Of a DNA stretch of 64,000 bases, positions 9,851 through 19,495 are shown piece by piece. The notes under the pieces are model-generated. The model was not told where the DNA came from. It saw nothing but the letters and a program-made list of their open reading frames with translations, and made no database searches. Each line of letters starts with the position of its first letter. Within the stretch, counting starts at the first letter, position 1. Position numbers and translations under genes: made by a program. This stretch comes from Planctomycetota bacterium (lineage in GTDB: Bacteria > Planctomycetota > UBA1135 > UBA2386): contig JAEUHP010000008.1 of the NCBI GenBank assembly GCA_016795295.1, positions 1-64,000 on the forward strand. The letters are read 5' to 3'.

Positions 9851-12454
9851 TCAAGCCAGCGTGCGGTCCAGCATTTCGCGGCTGTTGGTCGACAGGCCGC
9901 GCGCCGTCAATCCGGCGAGGGCCGCCCGCACCTGCTGTTGCCGCCCCTGGTCGAACCGCCGCCAGCTCTCGAACGGCTGCAGCAGGCGCGCGGCGAGCGC
10001 TGGATTGCGCGGGTCGATCGCCGCGACCACTTCGGCCAAGAAACGGTAGCCGCGGCCGTCCGGCTGGTGGAACGCGCGCAGGTTCTGCGTGGCGAACACC
10101 CGGGCCAAGGCGCGCACGCGGTTCGGGTTGCCGAGATCGTAGTCGGGGTGGGCGCGCAGTTGCTCCAGGCGCTGGTGGGCGTCGCTGCGGTCGGCGGCGG
10201 CCTGCACCGCGAACCACTTGTCGAGCACCAACGGCTCGGCCTGCCAGCGGGCGTGGAACGCGGCCAAGGCGCGGTCGAAGTGCCCGCCGGGGAGCTGCCC
10301 CAGGGCCTCCAGAGCCGCCATGGTGTCGGTCAGGTTGCCCGCCTGCGCGAAGGCCTGCACCAGCAGCGCTTCGTGGCGGCTGCCCAGGGCGGCGAGCAGA
10401 TCCAGTGCCACCGCGCGGCGCGCCCGGGCCCCGGCGGCGGTCGCCGTCACGCCGCTTTGCGTGGCCCGGGTGGCCACCGCGACCAGGCCCGGCTCGAGGG
10501 TCGTGGCGATCTGGCGGCGCAGCGCGGTGCGCGCCGCCGCGAGCGCTTCGGGATCGGGTGTCGTGGCGAGCTGCAGCAGTTCGCCCAGGTCGGGCAGCCG
10601 CAGAGCCATGGCTTGGAAGGCGGGGTCGCTGCCGCGTTCGAGTTCGATGCCGAGGGCGTGGACGAACGGTGCGGCGTCCGGGGCTTGGCCTGCGGCCGCG
10701 GCGAACAGCCACTGGCGGGCCAGTTCCTGGCCAGCTTCCCAGCGGGTGAACGGATCCGCGTCGTGGGCCATCTGCAGGCGTCGTTCGGCGGCGTCGAGGT
10801 CCGAGCGAAGGTGCACCGGCGCACTGAAGCCGCGCAGGAGCGCGGGCACGGGTGGGTGTGCACCGAAGGCGCCGAAGCACTCGACCGTGGCGGTGGCCTG
10901 GTCGAGCACCACCAGGTGTTCGGCCTGCATCTTGCCGCCCGGAGCCAGTGCCGTCGGCACCGGTTGGCCGTGGGCATCGAGCCAGCCGAGGCGCAGTGGG
11001 ATCGGCAACGGCTGCTTCTCGGCCTGGCCCGGGGTCGGCGCGGTGCGTTGCGTCAGTTCCAGCACCCACGCGCCCCGGGTCGCGTCGAAGCGACGTCGCA
11101 CCGTCACTTCGGGCGTGCCCGCCTGGTCGTACCAGGCGAGGAATCGGCGCAAGTCGACGCCCGCGCCGCGGCCCAGGCAGTCGACGAAGTCCTCGATCGT
11201 CGACGCGGTGCCATCGCGCTCGGCGAAGTAACACTGCATGCCGCGCTGGAACGCCGCCGCGCCGAGCACGGTGTGCAGCATGCGCACCACTTCGGCGCCC
11301 TTCTCGTAGACCGTCGCCGTGTAGAAGTTGTCGATCGCGTGGTAGCTCGCCGGGCGCACCGGGTGGGCCAGCGGCCCCTGGTCCTCGGCGAACTGCCGGC
11401 TGCGCAGCCGGCGCACTTCGAGCAGCCGCTGCACGGCCGGCGAACGCATCGCGGCGCTGAATTGCTGTTCGCGGAACACCGTGAGCCCTTCTTTCAGCGC
11501 CAACTGGAACCAATCGCGGCAGGTGATGCGGTTGCCGGTCCAGTTGTGGAAGTACTCGTGGCCGATCACTGCCTCGATGCCTTCGTAGTCGCCGTCGGTG
11601 GCGGTGGCCGGGTCGGCCAGCACGTAGGCGCTGTTGAAGATGTTGAGGCCCTTGTTCTCCATCGCCCCGAAATTGAAATCGCGCACCGCGACGATGTTGT
11701 AGACCTCGAGGTCGTACTCGCGTCCGTAGGTCTGTTCGTCCCAGGCCATCGCACGCTGCAGGCTGTCGAGCGCGTAGGCGGCGCGTCCGCCTGCCCCCGG
11801 GTCGACGTGCACGGCCAGGCTCACGGCGCGCCCGGAGCGCGTGGTGAACGATCCGGTCACGGTCTCGTAACGCCCGGCCGCCACCGCGAACAGGTAGGCG
11901 GGTTTCGGGAACGGATCGTGCCAGACCGCAAAATGCCGCCCACCCGGCAACGCGCCCTGCGCCACCGGATTGCCGTTCGCCAGCAGCGTCGGGAACTGGG
12001 TGGCATCGGCCGTGAGGCGCACGGTGTACACCGACAGGCAGTCCGGGCGGTCCTGGGCGTAGGTGATGCGGCGGAAACCCTCGGCTTCGCACTGGGTGCA
12101 GAAGCGGCCACCGGAAAGGTACAGCCCAGACAGCGCGGTGTTCTCTGCCGGCCGCAGGCGGGTCACGACGCGCAGGCGAAACGCCGCTGGCGGATGGCGG
12201 AGGCGCAGGCCGTGCGCCGTGGTTTCGCAGGCGCGTTCGGACACCGGTTGCCCGTCGAGCTCCAGGGCCTCCACGGTGAAGTCCTCGCCGTCGAGCCACA
12301 GGTCGGCAGGCTCCGGGCCCGTGCGTTCGAACCACGTGGTGGCCACCACCCGGGTCGCGGCAGGGTCCAGATCGAACTCCAGCTCCAAGCGGGTGCTGCG
12401 GTAGGCCGAAGGGCGGTAGTCGGCCAGCCGGACCGGGGGTTTTGCAGTCGACAT
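9851..12454 (-). CDS. pepN: aminopeptidase N, M1 zinc metallopeptidase
   Basis: Cytoplasmic broad-specificity aminopeptidase that finishes peptide breakdown. At 867 residues it matches the E. coli PepN type. The exopeptidase motif GAMENKGLN lies near residue 262 and the zinc site HEYFHNWTGNR near 298, with the third ligand Glu in LKEGLTVFRE about 19 residues on. A Ig-like domain and a long helical C-terminal domain follow. I chose ATG 12454 (MSTAKPPVRLADY, the usual family start); the frame is open 12 codons further upstream but without family resemblance. It converges on cheB with a 7-nt gap. Confidence 0.95.
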   Translation of the reverse strand: MSTAKPPVRLADYRPSAYRSTRLELEFDLDPAATRVVATTWFERTGPEPADLWLDGEDFTVEALELDGQPVSERACETTAHGLRLRHPPAAFRLRVVTRLRPAENTALSGLYLSGGRFCTQCEAEGFRRITYAQDRPDCLSVYTVRLTADATQFPTLLANGNPVAQGALPGGRHFAVWHDPFPKPAYLFAVAAGRYETVTGSFTTRSGRAVSLAVHVDPGAGGRAAYALDSLQRAMAWDEQTYGREYDLEVYNIVAVRDFNFGAMENKGLNIFNSAYVLADPATATDGDYEGIEAVIGHEYFHNWTGNRITCRDWFQLALKEGLTVFREQQFSAAMRSPAVQRLLEVRRLRSRQFAEDQGPLAHPVRPASYHAIDNFYTATVYEKGAEVVRMLHTVLGAAAFQRGMQCYFAERDGTASTIEDFVDCLGRGAGVDLRRFLAWYDQAGTPEVTVRRRFDATRGAWVLELTQRTAPTPGQAEKQPLPIPLRLGWLDAHGQPVPTALAPGGKMQAEHLVVLDQATATVECFGAFGAHPPVPALLRGFSAPVHLRSDLDAAERRLQMAHDADPFTRWEAGQELARQWLFAAAAGQAPDAAPFVHALGIELERGSDPAFQAMALRLPDLGELLQLATTPDPEALAAARTALRRQIATTLEPGLVAVATRATQSGVTATAAGARARRAVALDLLAALGSRHEALLVQAFAQAGNLTDTMAALEALGQLPGGHFDRALAAFHARWQAEPLVLDKWFAVQAAADRSDAHQRLEQLRAHPDYDLGNPNRVRALARVFATQNLRAFHQPDGRGYRFLAEVVAAIDPRNPALAARLLQPFESWRRFDQGRQQQVRAALAGLTARGLSTNSREMLDRTLA

Positions 12455-12675
12455 TCGGGCAGCGTAGGTGCCAGGTGGGCCGGGCACCATGCCGCGCCCT
12501 GGGCGCGGGTGTCCTGGGCGGGGGACACTGCGGCGGCCCGCGCCGCCGGTGCCAAGGCAGATTCTGCGCCACAGGGAGTCCGGGCACGTTATTTGTATCG
12601 GGGTGGGCTGTGCCCCCGCCTCGGACTACACCTCCGGGGTCGGTTGGCCCGAAATCCCCATCCATGGAGGTTGCT

Positions 12676-13488
12676 GTGCTGCTTCGTTCCCCACTTCCGC
12701 GGGCGTTCTGGCTGTCGCTCTGCGCCGCCGTTGCGCTGCCGCTCCTCGCTCAAGATCCCGTGCCGCCCAAGGGCGCCGAAAAGAAGGGCCCTGACAAGGA
12801 GGTCGTCGAGAAGATCGATCTGCTCAAGGAGTGCGTGCTCGACAAGAAAATGGCGCGCGACGCCGATGGGGTGGCTGCGATCGACGCACTGCTGCAGAAG
12901 TTGCAGGCGAGCGTCGAACCCAAGGACCAGCAGGCGATCGTCAAGGCGTTCGACTTCACGCTGACCCAGGGCAAGCTGCGGCCGCCGGAGACCGTGCAGC
13001 TCTACATCGCGGCGGCTGCGGCGCTCGGCCAGTGCGGCGTCGACGGCGCCAAGGTGTTGAAGGCCGCCTACCTGAACAAGCGGTATCCCGAGCGCCGTGA
13101 GTGGGTGCCGCTGCGGGAAGTGTTCCTGCGCCATCTGGGCAAGACCAAGGACGAGGCGCAGGTCAAGTTTCTCTGCGTCGAGGCGCGCACCAACCACGAA
13201 GCGGCGCTGCAGGCCGCGGCGGGCGAAGCGCTCGGCAACTTCGAGGACAGCAAGGACGCGGTGCGCAAGGAGATCGTCAGCATCTTGATCGCCAAGTGGG
13301 GCGAGATCGAGGAGATCGCTTCGCAGATCGGCAGCGGCAACATGGAGGCGCAGAACGCCCAGGACCGCCGCGCGACGATCAGCGACAAGTGGTCCAGCAC
13401 CCTGGAGAAGTTGACCCGGCAGACGCTGCGCAAGTTCACCGAGTGGCAGACCTGGTTCAACAAGAACAAGGGCCAACCGTGGCCGTGA
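12676..13488 (+). CDS. exported alpha-helical protein of unknown function
   Basis: GTG 12676 is preceded by GGAGG (12666-12670) at 5 nt, so I prefer it over the in-frame ATG 12664 that overlaps that site. The product is 270 residues with a signal peptide (arginines, then AFWLSLCAAVALPLLAQ) and a mature part of regular helices, including AAAAALGQCGVDGAKVLKAA and AAGEALGNFEDSKDAV, reminiscent of HEAT-like repeats. No enzyme motif is seen. Cleavage after ALPLLAQ matches several other exported proteins of this window that end their signal in AQ. It opens the cluster ahead of the isoprenoid genes, but a functional link is not evident. Confidence 0.75.
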   Translation: MLLRSPLPRAFWLSLCAAVALPLLAQDPVPPKGAEKKGPDKEVVEKIDLLKECVLDKKMARDADGVAAIDALLQKLQASVEPKDQQAIVKAFDFTLTQGKLRPPETVQLYIAAAAALGQCGVDGAKVLKAAYLNKRYPERREWVPLREVFLRHLGKTKDEAQVKFLCVEARTNHEAALQAAAGEALGNFEDSKDAVRKEIVSILIAKWGEIEEIASQIGSGNMEAQNAQDRRATISDKWSSTLEKLTRQTLRKFTEWQTWFNKNKGQPWP

Positions 13489-13531
13489 CCGATCGCGGGG
13501 AAGTTCCCTGCCACTGCGCCGTCTAGCGCGC

Positions 13532-14608
13532 ATGTTCCGCCGCCTGTCGCTTTGGCTGGTGCTCGCCGCGCTGCTCTCGGCAGTTGCTTGGCTGCTCCGT
13601 GAGACTCGCGAGCTGGCCGAGCAGATCGGCTGGGCCGAACGGGATGCGCGCGTGGTGGCGGCGCGCCTTGTGGCTGTGGAAGCTGCCGCCGCGGCGGCCG
13701 CCCGCGAGGGCGCCGCCGCCGCCGCCGAGCGCGACCGGCTGGCAACGGAGTTGGCCGCCGCACTGTCCCGCAGCACGACGCTTGCCGACGCGCTGCGGGC
13801 GCACCGCGAACGTGCCGCCGCGGCGAAGCCGACTGCGGGATGGGGGCCAATGCCCGAAGGCGTGCGCAGTTGCCTGTTGGCGTTGCGCGACGTGCTGGCC
13901 GCCGAGGGTTTCCCACTGCCGCGCTTCCTCGCCGCCCGCGCTCTGCACGAGCGCGAACTGGCCGACGTCGAAGTCCTGGTGGCCGATGGCGATGGCCTGG
14001 GCGCGCAGTGCCTGGCCGCCGGCCGCATGACCGCGACCCTGGACGCGACGGCGGGCCGTCTCGAACTGCGCTTCTTCGACGGGGTGGTGACCCGCGGCGG
14101 GGTGGCCACCGCGCTGCCGGCCGATGGCTGGCCGTTGGTCTATGCGCCGGTCGATGCGCGCTTCTGTGCCGAACGGCTGCCCGCTCTGGTCCAGGTGGTG
14201 GGGGCGTTGCCGGCCGAGGCCGCGGCCGGTGCGGTCCGTCCTGCCGACCTGGATCCGGTGAGCCGCGAGCGCTGGCTCGAGCGGTTGGACCGCCTGCTCG
14301 CGGTGGCTGGCCTGCCGGAGGCCTGGCACGTGCACCGCTTGCGCGATCTGCGCGCGGGTTGGTTCGAGTCCGTGCAAGTCCTCGCCAGCGACGAGCGCGG
14401 CCTGCTCGCCGGCAGCATCGACGGTGCCCGGATGGCCGTGGAAGTCGACCGCAAGGCGGGGGTGGTCTCGCTGCGGTTCTGCGATGGCTGCTTGCGCCGG
14501 GGGGCCACGGAGACCACGATCCGCGACGAAGGTTACCGCATGCTGTTGCCCAAACTGACTCCGAGCCAAGCGACCGAGCTGATGCTCGGCATGGTGGTCG
14601 AACGGTGA
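13532..14608 (+). CDS. membrane-anchored coiled-coil protein of unknown function
   Basis: The 358-residue product starts MFRRLSLWLVLAALLSAVAW, an uncleaved anchor, followed by about 75 residues of Ala/Glu/Arg-rich coiled coil (residues 25-100). Two similar halves follow, each with a segment like VLVADGDGLGAQCLAAGRMT and VQVLASDERGLLAGSIDGAR and a later FFDGVVTRGG or FCDGCLRRGA, suggesting an internally duplicated beta-rich domain. The family is not recognised. It sits 43 nt after the previous exported protein and 40 nt before ispA. Confidence 0.7.
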   Translation: MFRRLSLWLVLAALLSAVAWLLRETRELAEQIGWAERDARVVAARLVAVEAAAAAAAREGAAAAAERDRLATELAAALSRSTTLADALRAHRERAAAAKPTAGWGPMPEGVRSCLLALRDVLAAEGFPLPRFLAARALHERELADVEVLVADGDGLGAQCLAAGRMTATLDATAGRLELRFFDGVVTRGGVATALPADGWPLVYAPVDARFCAERLPALVQVVGALPAEAAAGAVRPADLDPVSRERWLERLDRLLAVAGLPEAWHVHRLRDLRAGWFESVQVLASDERGLLAGSIDGARMAVEVDRKAGVVSLRFCDGCLRRGATETTIRDEGYRMLLPKLTPSQATELMLGMVVER

Positions 14609-14648
14609 GTTTCTGCGCGCCTTGGTGCTCTGCCGAGGGGGGGGGACG

Positions 14649-15584
14649 ATGACGGCCACGGGTACGTTCGCGCGGTTCACCGCGGATTGGCTGCCCAGGG
14701 TCGACGCCGCGATCGAGGCGTTGCTGCCGCCGCGCACCGCGGCCCCGGTGCGGCTGCACGAAGCGATGCACTACGCGTTGTTTCCGGGCGGCAAACGGCT
14801 GCGCCCGATGCTGGCCCTGCTCGGTGCCGTCGCCGTGGGCGAGGCCCCGACCCGGGTGCTGCGGGCGGCGGCCGCCCTCGAGTGCCTGCACACCTACAGT
14901 CTGGTGCACGACGACCTGCCGTGCATGGACGACGACGCGCTGCGCCGGGGGCGGCCCACCTGCCACGTGGTCTATGGCGAGGCGTTGGCCCTGCTGGCAG
15001 GGGATGCCCTGCTGACCCTGGCCTTCGAAGGCGTGGCCGACGCCGGCCCGGCGGCGGTGGCCGCTCTGGCGGTGGCTGCGGGCAGCCGGGGCATGGTGGG
15101 CGGGCAGGTGGAGGATTTGGCCGCCGAAGGGGATCCCGGGGCGCACACCGAAGAGCGGTTGCGCTGGATCCACGACCACAAGACGGGGGCGCTGATCACC
15201 GCCTCCTTGCTGGTCGGTGCGCACGCCGCCCGGCACCCAGAGCCCGTGCCCCGAGCCGTCCTGGACCTGTTGACCCGGTTCGGGGACCAGCTCGGCCGGG
15301 CCTTCCAGATCGCCGACGACTGCCTGGACCTCACCGGTACCGCGGCCGAATTGGGCAAGAACCCCCTGGCGGACGTGGCGCTGGGCAAGCTCACCTGGCC
15401 GGCCCTGGTGGGGCTCGAAACCAGCCTTGCCACGGCCCGTGGCTTGGCTGCCGCCGCCGCCGGTCTGGCCCCGGCGATCGCCGCGGCCGGGGCGGCAGCC
15501 GCTGGAGTTCCCCCGGTCGCTCTGGACGCCGCGGCCCAGCTCCTGCAAGATGTTGCGTTCCAGGCCGTGGAACGGCGCCGCTGA
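14649..15584 (+). CDS. ispA: short-chain polyprenyl diphosphate synthase (farnesyl/geranylgeranyl type)
   Basis: Condenses isopentenyl diphosphate with allylic diphosphates. The first aspartate-rich motif reads HDDLPCMDDDALRRG near residue 86 and the second QIADDCLDLTG near 222; FPGGKRLRPMLALL is the conserved basic binding segment. Length is 311 residues. The two extra residues inside the first motif (DDxxxxD) are typical of bacterial IspA-type enzymes. ATG 14649 follows a GAGG-rich purine run. Adjacent dxs makes the pathway entry compound, so the pair supplies isoprenoid precursors; chain length cannot be read with certainty. Confidence 0.92.
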   Translation: MTATGTFARFTADWLPRVDAAIEALLPPRTAAPVRLHEAMHYALFPGGKRLRPMLALLGAVAVGEAPTRVLRAAAALECLHTYSLVHDDLPCMDDDALRRGRPTCHVVYGEALALLAGDALLTLAFEGVADAGPAAVAALAVAAGSRGMVGGQVEDLAAEGDPGAHTEERLRWIHDHKTGALITASLLVGAHAARHPEPVPRAVLDLLTRFGDQLGRAFQIADDCLDLTGTAAELGKNPLADVALGKLTWPALVGLETSLATARGLAAAAAGLAPAIAAAGAAAAGVPPVALDAAAQLLQDVAFQAVERRR

Positions 15585-15632
15585 GCGGCCCGTTCGCGGC
15601 CGAACTCGATACCCGCAGCAGCGGACACGGCT

Positions 15633-17603
15633 TTGGACCACAGCTCGCCGACGCCTCTCTTCGACCAGGTCGACAACCCCGCGGATCTCAAGCGCCTGGG
15701 CCGCGACCAACTGCCGGCCCTGTGCGCCGAACTGCGTCGGGTGATCCTCGACACGGTCAGCATCACCGGGGGGCATCTCGGTTCGGGCATGGGCGTGGTC
15801 GAACTGACCGTGGCCCTGCACTACGCGTTCGATTTCCGCTCCGACCGGCTGGTCTGGGACGTCGGGCACCAGTGTTACCCGCACAAGCTGCTCACCGAAC
15901 GCAAGGCGCGCTTCCACACGCTGCGCCAGAAGGGGGGGCTGTCGGGCTTCAGCAACAAGTTCGAGTCGCCCTACGACGTCTACCTGATGGGCCACGCCGG
16001 CACCGCGGCCTCGGCGGCGCTCGGCATCGCCATGGGCGACCGCATGCAGGGCGTGCAGCGGCACTCGGTGGCAGTGGTCGGCGACGCGGCGATGGGCTGC
16101 GGCGTGGCGTTCGAAGCGCTGAACCACGCCGGCGCGCTGGAAGACGACCGGCTGCTGGTGATCCTCAACGACAACCGATGGTCGATCGCGAAGACCGTCG
16201 GCGCGCTGTCGCGGCACCTCAACAAACTGCGTTCGGGCAGTTTCTACAACCGCGCCAAGGAGGCCATGCACGGCCTGATCCAGGCGATCCCGGTGGTGGG
16301 CAAGGACCTCGACCAGCGGCTCGGCGACGCGGTCGACATGGTCAAGAACATGGTGGTGCCGGGCCACATCTTCGAAGAGCTCGGTTTCCGCTACTTCGGG
16401 CCGATCGACGGCCACGACGTGCAGCAGGTGCTGGCGGCGCTCGAGGACGTGAAGAAACTGCCTGGCGTGGTGCTGCTGCACGTGCTGACCGAGAAGGGCA
16501 AGGGCGTGCCCGGCAGTGAGGATCGTTACGACCGCGCCCATGCGGCCAAGCCGCAGCCGCCCAAGAAGAAGGCCGAAAAGGTGCCGGTGGAGCCGTGCGT
16601 GTTGCAGCCGGTGCTGCCGGTGCAGAAGCCGGGCCGGTCGTGGACCGAGTGGTTCGGCGAGGGCATGCAGCAGCTCGCCGAGCGCGACCGCCGGGTGGTT
16701 GCGATCACGGCCGCGATGCCCGATGGCACGGGCCTCATGGAGTTCCGCGATCGTTTCCCCGACCGGTTCGTCGACGCCGGCATCGCCGAGCAGCACGCGG
16801 TCGCCATGGCCTCGGGCATGGCCACTGCGGGCATGCGCCCGGTGTGTGCCATCTACTCGACGTTCCTGCAGCGCGGCTACGACCAGGTGTTCCAGGAAGT
16901 GATCCTGCAGAAGCTGCCGGTGCTGTTCGCCATGGACCGCGGCGGCTTGGTCGGCGAGGACGGCATGACGCACAACGGTCTGTACGACCTGGCGTTCCTG
17001 CGCTGTCTTCCGGGCATCGTGCTGATGTCGCCGAAGGACGGCCCCGAACTGCACGAGATGATGTTGTTCGCGCTGGATCTGCCGGGTGCCAGCGGCATCC
17101 GCTACGCGCGCGGCAACGCGCCGAATGCCGGCGATCTGCTCGGCTGGCACGGCCGCCGGCAGCCGCTCGAACTGGGCCGCATGGAGATCCTGCGCCCCGG
17201 CAGCGATGGCGCCGTGTTGGCCTACGGCCACATGGTGCAGACGGCCCTCGAAGCGGCGGCGCTGCTCGACAAGCGCGGCATCCACATCGAGGTGGTGAAC
17301 GCGCGCTTCTGCAAGCCCCTCGACGAGCAGGGGGTGCTCGCCCTGTGCGACCGCCACGACCGGGTGGTGACCCTGGAAGACCACACCCGGGTCGGCGGCT
17401 TTGGCAGTGCGGTGCTCGAGTGTCTGGCCCAGCACGGTCCGGTGCGCGCGCGGGTGCAGGTGATGGGGGTGCCCGACGAACTCCTGGAGCACATGAGCCG
17501 CAGCCAGGTGCTCGAACACTGCGGCCTCACCGCCGCCGCCGTGGCCGAACGCTTCTTGGCCGAGCGCTACGTCCCGGGCAACTCGGCGCCGCTGCGCCGC
17601 TGA
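15633..17603 (+). CDS. dxs: 1-deoxy-D-xylulose-5-phosphate synthase
   Basis: Thiamine-diphosphate enzyme joining pyruvate and glyceraldehyde 3-phosphate, the first step of the MEP pathway. The 656-residue protein has GGHLGSGMGVVELTVALHYA, the ThDP/Mg site GDAAMGCGVAFEALNHAG with NDNRWSIAK, and the transketolase pyrimidine half with DAGIAEQHAVAMASGMA. Translation begins at TTG 15633, 48 nt after ispA; there is no strong ribosome site and no better start upstream. It is followed by nadK after 3 nt, so ispA-dxs-nadK probably form one transcript. Confidence 0.95.
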   Translation: MDHSSPTPLFDQVDNPADLKRLGRDQLPALCAELRRVILDTVSITGGHLGSGMGVVELTVALHYAFDFRSDRLVWDVGHQCYPHKLLTERKARFHTLRQKGGLSGFSNKFESPYDVYLMGHAGTAASAALGIAMGDRMQGVQRHSVAVVGDAAMGCGVAFEALNHAGALEDDRLLVILNDNRWSIAKTVGALSRHLNKLRSGSFYNRAKEAMHGLIQAIPVVGKDLDQRLGDAVDMVKNMVVPGHIFEELGFRYFGPIDGHDVQQVLAALEDVKKLPGVVLLHVLTEKGKGVPGSEDRYDRAHAAKPQPPKKKAEKVPVEPCVLQPVLPVQKPGRSWTEWFGEGMQQLAERDRRVVAITAAMPDGTGLMEFRDRFPDRFVDAGIAEQHAVAMASGMATAGMRPVCAIYSTFLQRGYDQVFQEVILQKLPVLFAMDRGGLVGEDGMTHNGLYDLAFLRCLPGIVLMSPKDGPELHEMMLFALDLPGASGIRYARGNAPNAGDLLGWHGRRQPLELGRMEILRPGSDGAVLAYGHMVQTALEAAALLDKRGIHIEVVNARFCKPLDEQGVLALCDRHDRVVTLEDHTRVGGFGSAVLECLAQHGPVRARVQVMGVPDELLEHMSRSQVLEHCGLTAAAVAERFLAERYVPGNSAPLRR

Positions 17604-17606
17604 CCC

Positions 17607-18473
17607 ATGCCGGGTTCGCCGCCCAGCCGGGTGCTCGTCGTCGGCGACGAGAAGAAGGGCGGAACCCGTGCCCTGGTGCAGCACCACGCCGCGTGGCTTG
17701 GGGCGCGCGGCTGCCGCGCCGAAGTGGTCACCGACCGCGACAGTTCCCTGGCCGAACGCGGCGCCGATGCGGTGGTGGTGTTCGGCGGCGACGGCTCGTT
17801 GCTGGCCACGGCTCGCCGGCTCGGGGCGCACCAGGTGCCGACGCTCGGCATCAACCGCGGGCGGCTCGGCTTCCTGACTTCGTTCGAGATCGAACAGGCC
17901 GAAACCGCGCTCGCCGCCCTGTTGGCCGGCCAGCTGCACGAAGAGCAGCGTCTGATGTTCTGGTGCGAAGCGCGCGGCCCCGACGGCAGCCAGTTCGGTC
18001 CGGTGCTCGGCCTCAACGACGTGGTGGTGAGCCGCGCCGCGGTCGGCGGCATGATCACGGTGCGGGCCGCGACGGGTGGGGTCGAAGTGGCGAGCTACCG
18101 CGGGGATGGGCTGATCGTGGCCACGGCGGCCGGCTCCACGGCGTATTCGCTGGCGGCCGGTGGGCCGGTCCTGAGCCCTGCGCTGGACGCCCTGGTGCTG
18201 ACCCCGCTCGCTTCCCACACGCTCACCGCCCGGCCCCTGGTGGTGCCGGTCGGCGACGGGCTCGCCATCGAAGTCGTGGAGACCGGCGGCAAGCGTTACG
18301 CCTATTGCCAGGTCGACGGCCAGGTGCAGGCGCAGGTGCCGGTCGGCGGCACCCTCACGGTCCGGCCCGCCGCGATGCGGTTCCGGCATCTGGCGCCGAG
18401 CCCCGACCACTTCTTCGCCGTGCTGCGCAGCAAGTTCGGCTTCGCCGACCTGCCGCGCCGCCGCGACGCCTGA
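17607..18473 (+). CDS. nadK: NAD kinase
   Basis: Phosphorylates NAD to NADP. The 288-residue product shows VVFGGDGSLLATARRL near residue 60, INRGRLGFLTSF, and the glycine-rich GLIVATAAGSTAYSLAAGGP, all in the order of the PpnK family. ATG 17607 lies 3 nt after dxs; NADPH is consumed by the MEP reductases, which gives a plausible reason for the linkage. Confidence 0.95.
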   Translation: MPGSPPSRVLVVGDEKKGGTRALVQHHAAWLGARGCRAEVVTDRDSSLAERGADAVVVFGGDGSLLATARRLGAHQVPTLGINRGRLGFLTSFEIEQAETALAALLAGQLHEEQRLMFWCEARGPDGSQFGPVLGLNDVVVSRAAVGGMITVRAATGGVEVASYRGDGLIVATAAGSTAYSLAAGGPVLSPALDALVLTPLASHTLTARPLVVPVGDGLAIEVVETGGKRYAYCQVDGQVQAQVPVGGTLTVRPAAMRFRHLAPSPDHFFAVLRSKFGFADLPRRRDA

Positions 18474-18516
18474 GCCCCTGGTTGCGAACCGGGTGCTCCC
18501 CCTGCATCGTGCCCGG

Positions 18517-19413
18517 ATGCTGCTGGGCCTCGCCACCTGCCGGAATCTGCCCGCCCACGAAGCCGACGATCGCCACTTGCACGCTGCCTTGCGCGCGCGC
18601 GGCCTCGCCTTCGAGCAGCCGGTGTGGAACGATCCGGCGGTCGACTGGGGGCGTTACGACGCGGTGCTGGTGCGCACCACCTGGGACTACCAAGAGCATC
18701 TGCCGGAGTTTCGCGCGTTCGCTGCCGCAGTCGGAGCCAGGACGCGACTCGACAATCCACCCGCCGTGCTGCACTGGAACACCCACAAGTTCTACCTGCG
18801 CGAACTGGCCGCCCGCGGCGTGCCGATCGCCGACACGGAGTGGCTGCCGCGCGGTGGGGCCGTGGATCTCGGGGCGTGGGCCAAGGCGCGCGGCTACCGC
18901 GAAGGCTTCTTGAAACCTGCGGTGGGTGCCACGGCGCGGGAGACGCTGCGCTTTGCCACGGATGCCGCGGGTTTGCGCCTGGCCGCTGCGCACGTGCAGC
19001 GGCTGCTGCCGCATGAAGATCTGCTGCTGCAGCCGTTCCTGCCCGAAGTGCTGACGCGCGGCGAGTGGTCGGCGGTGTTCGTCGACGGCGCGATCGTGCA
19101 GTGTGTGCGCAAGATCCCGGTGCCGGGGGATTATCGGGTGCAGGACGATTTCGGCGCGCGCGACGAGCCGTACGAGCCTCTGCCCGACGAGCGTCGGCTC
19201 GCCGTGGCGGCGATGGCGGCGGCGTGTGGCCCTGGTGGGGCAGTGCCGGGGGCGTCCGGGCAGCCGCTGCTCTACGGGCGGGCCGATTTCCTGTGGGGCG
19301 ACGCGGGGCCGGTGCTGACCGAACTCGAACTGGTCGAGCCGTCGCTGTTCTTCCGGCATGCGCCGCACACTGCGGAACTGCTGGTGGCGGCGTGGCTGCG
19401 GCGGCTCGGGTGA
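18517..19413 (+). CDS. ATP-grasp domain protein (RimK/glutathione-synthase-like ligase)
   Basis: About 298 residues with the ATP-grasp layout: an N-terminal Rossmann-like part (MLLGLATCRNLP, VLVRTTWDYQEH), a middle part with the ATP-binding lysine in GFLKPAVGATARE, LLLQPFLPEV and GEWSAVFVDG, and C-terminal metal ligands in GRADFLWGD and LTELELVEPSLFF. Such proteins join a carboxylate to an amine or thiol using ATP; the substrate is not predictable here. A GTG at 18493 in frame could add 8 residues; neither start has a ribosome site. It is 43 nt after nadK. Confidence 0.8.
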   Translation: MLLGLATCRNLPAHEADDRHLHAALRARGLAFEQPVWNDPAVDWGRYDAVLVRTTWDYQEHLPEFRAFAAAVGARTRLDNPPAVLHWNTHKFYLRELAARGVPIADTEWLPRGGAVDLGAWAKARGYREGFLKPAVGATARETLRFATDAAGLRLAAAHVQRLLPHEDLLLQPFLPEVLTRGEWSAVFVDGAIVQCVRKIPVPGDYRVQDDFGARDEPYEPLPDERRLAVAAMAAACGPGGAVPGASGQPLLYGRADFLWGDAGPVLTELELVEPSLFFRHAPHTAELLVAAWLRRLG

Positions 19414-19423
19414 AGTCGAACCA

Positions 19424-19446
19424 CGGACGGTTCTGCGGGCCGTCCG
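19424..19446. terminator. hairpin between convergent genes
   Basis: CGGACGG (19424-19430) pairs with CCGTCCG (19440-19446) around a 9-nt loop, in the 82-nt gap between the ATP-grasp gene and the convergent sigma-fusion gene. No T tract on either strand. Confidence 0.35.
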
Positions 19447-19495
19447 GAACATGGGATTGGGCGCCGGCTGGACGACGTGCGGCGCGGCTCTCGCG

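Noticed and set aside
13068-18536. Unbroken antisense frame of 1822 codons opposite ispA, dxs and nadK
   Set aside because: Composition is His/Arg/Ala-rich as expected of the complementary frame of GC-rich genes, and the plus strand carries four recognisable families there.
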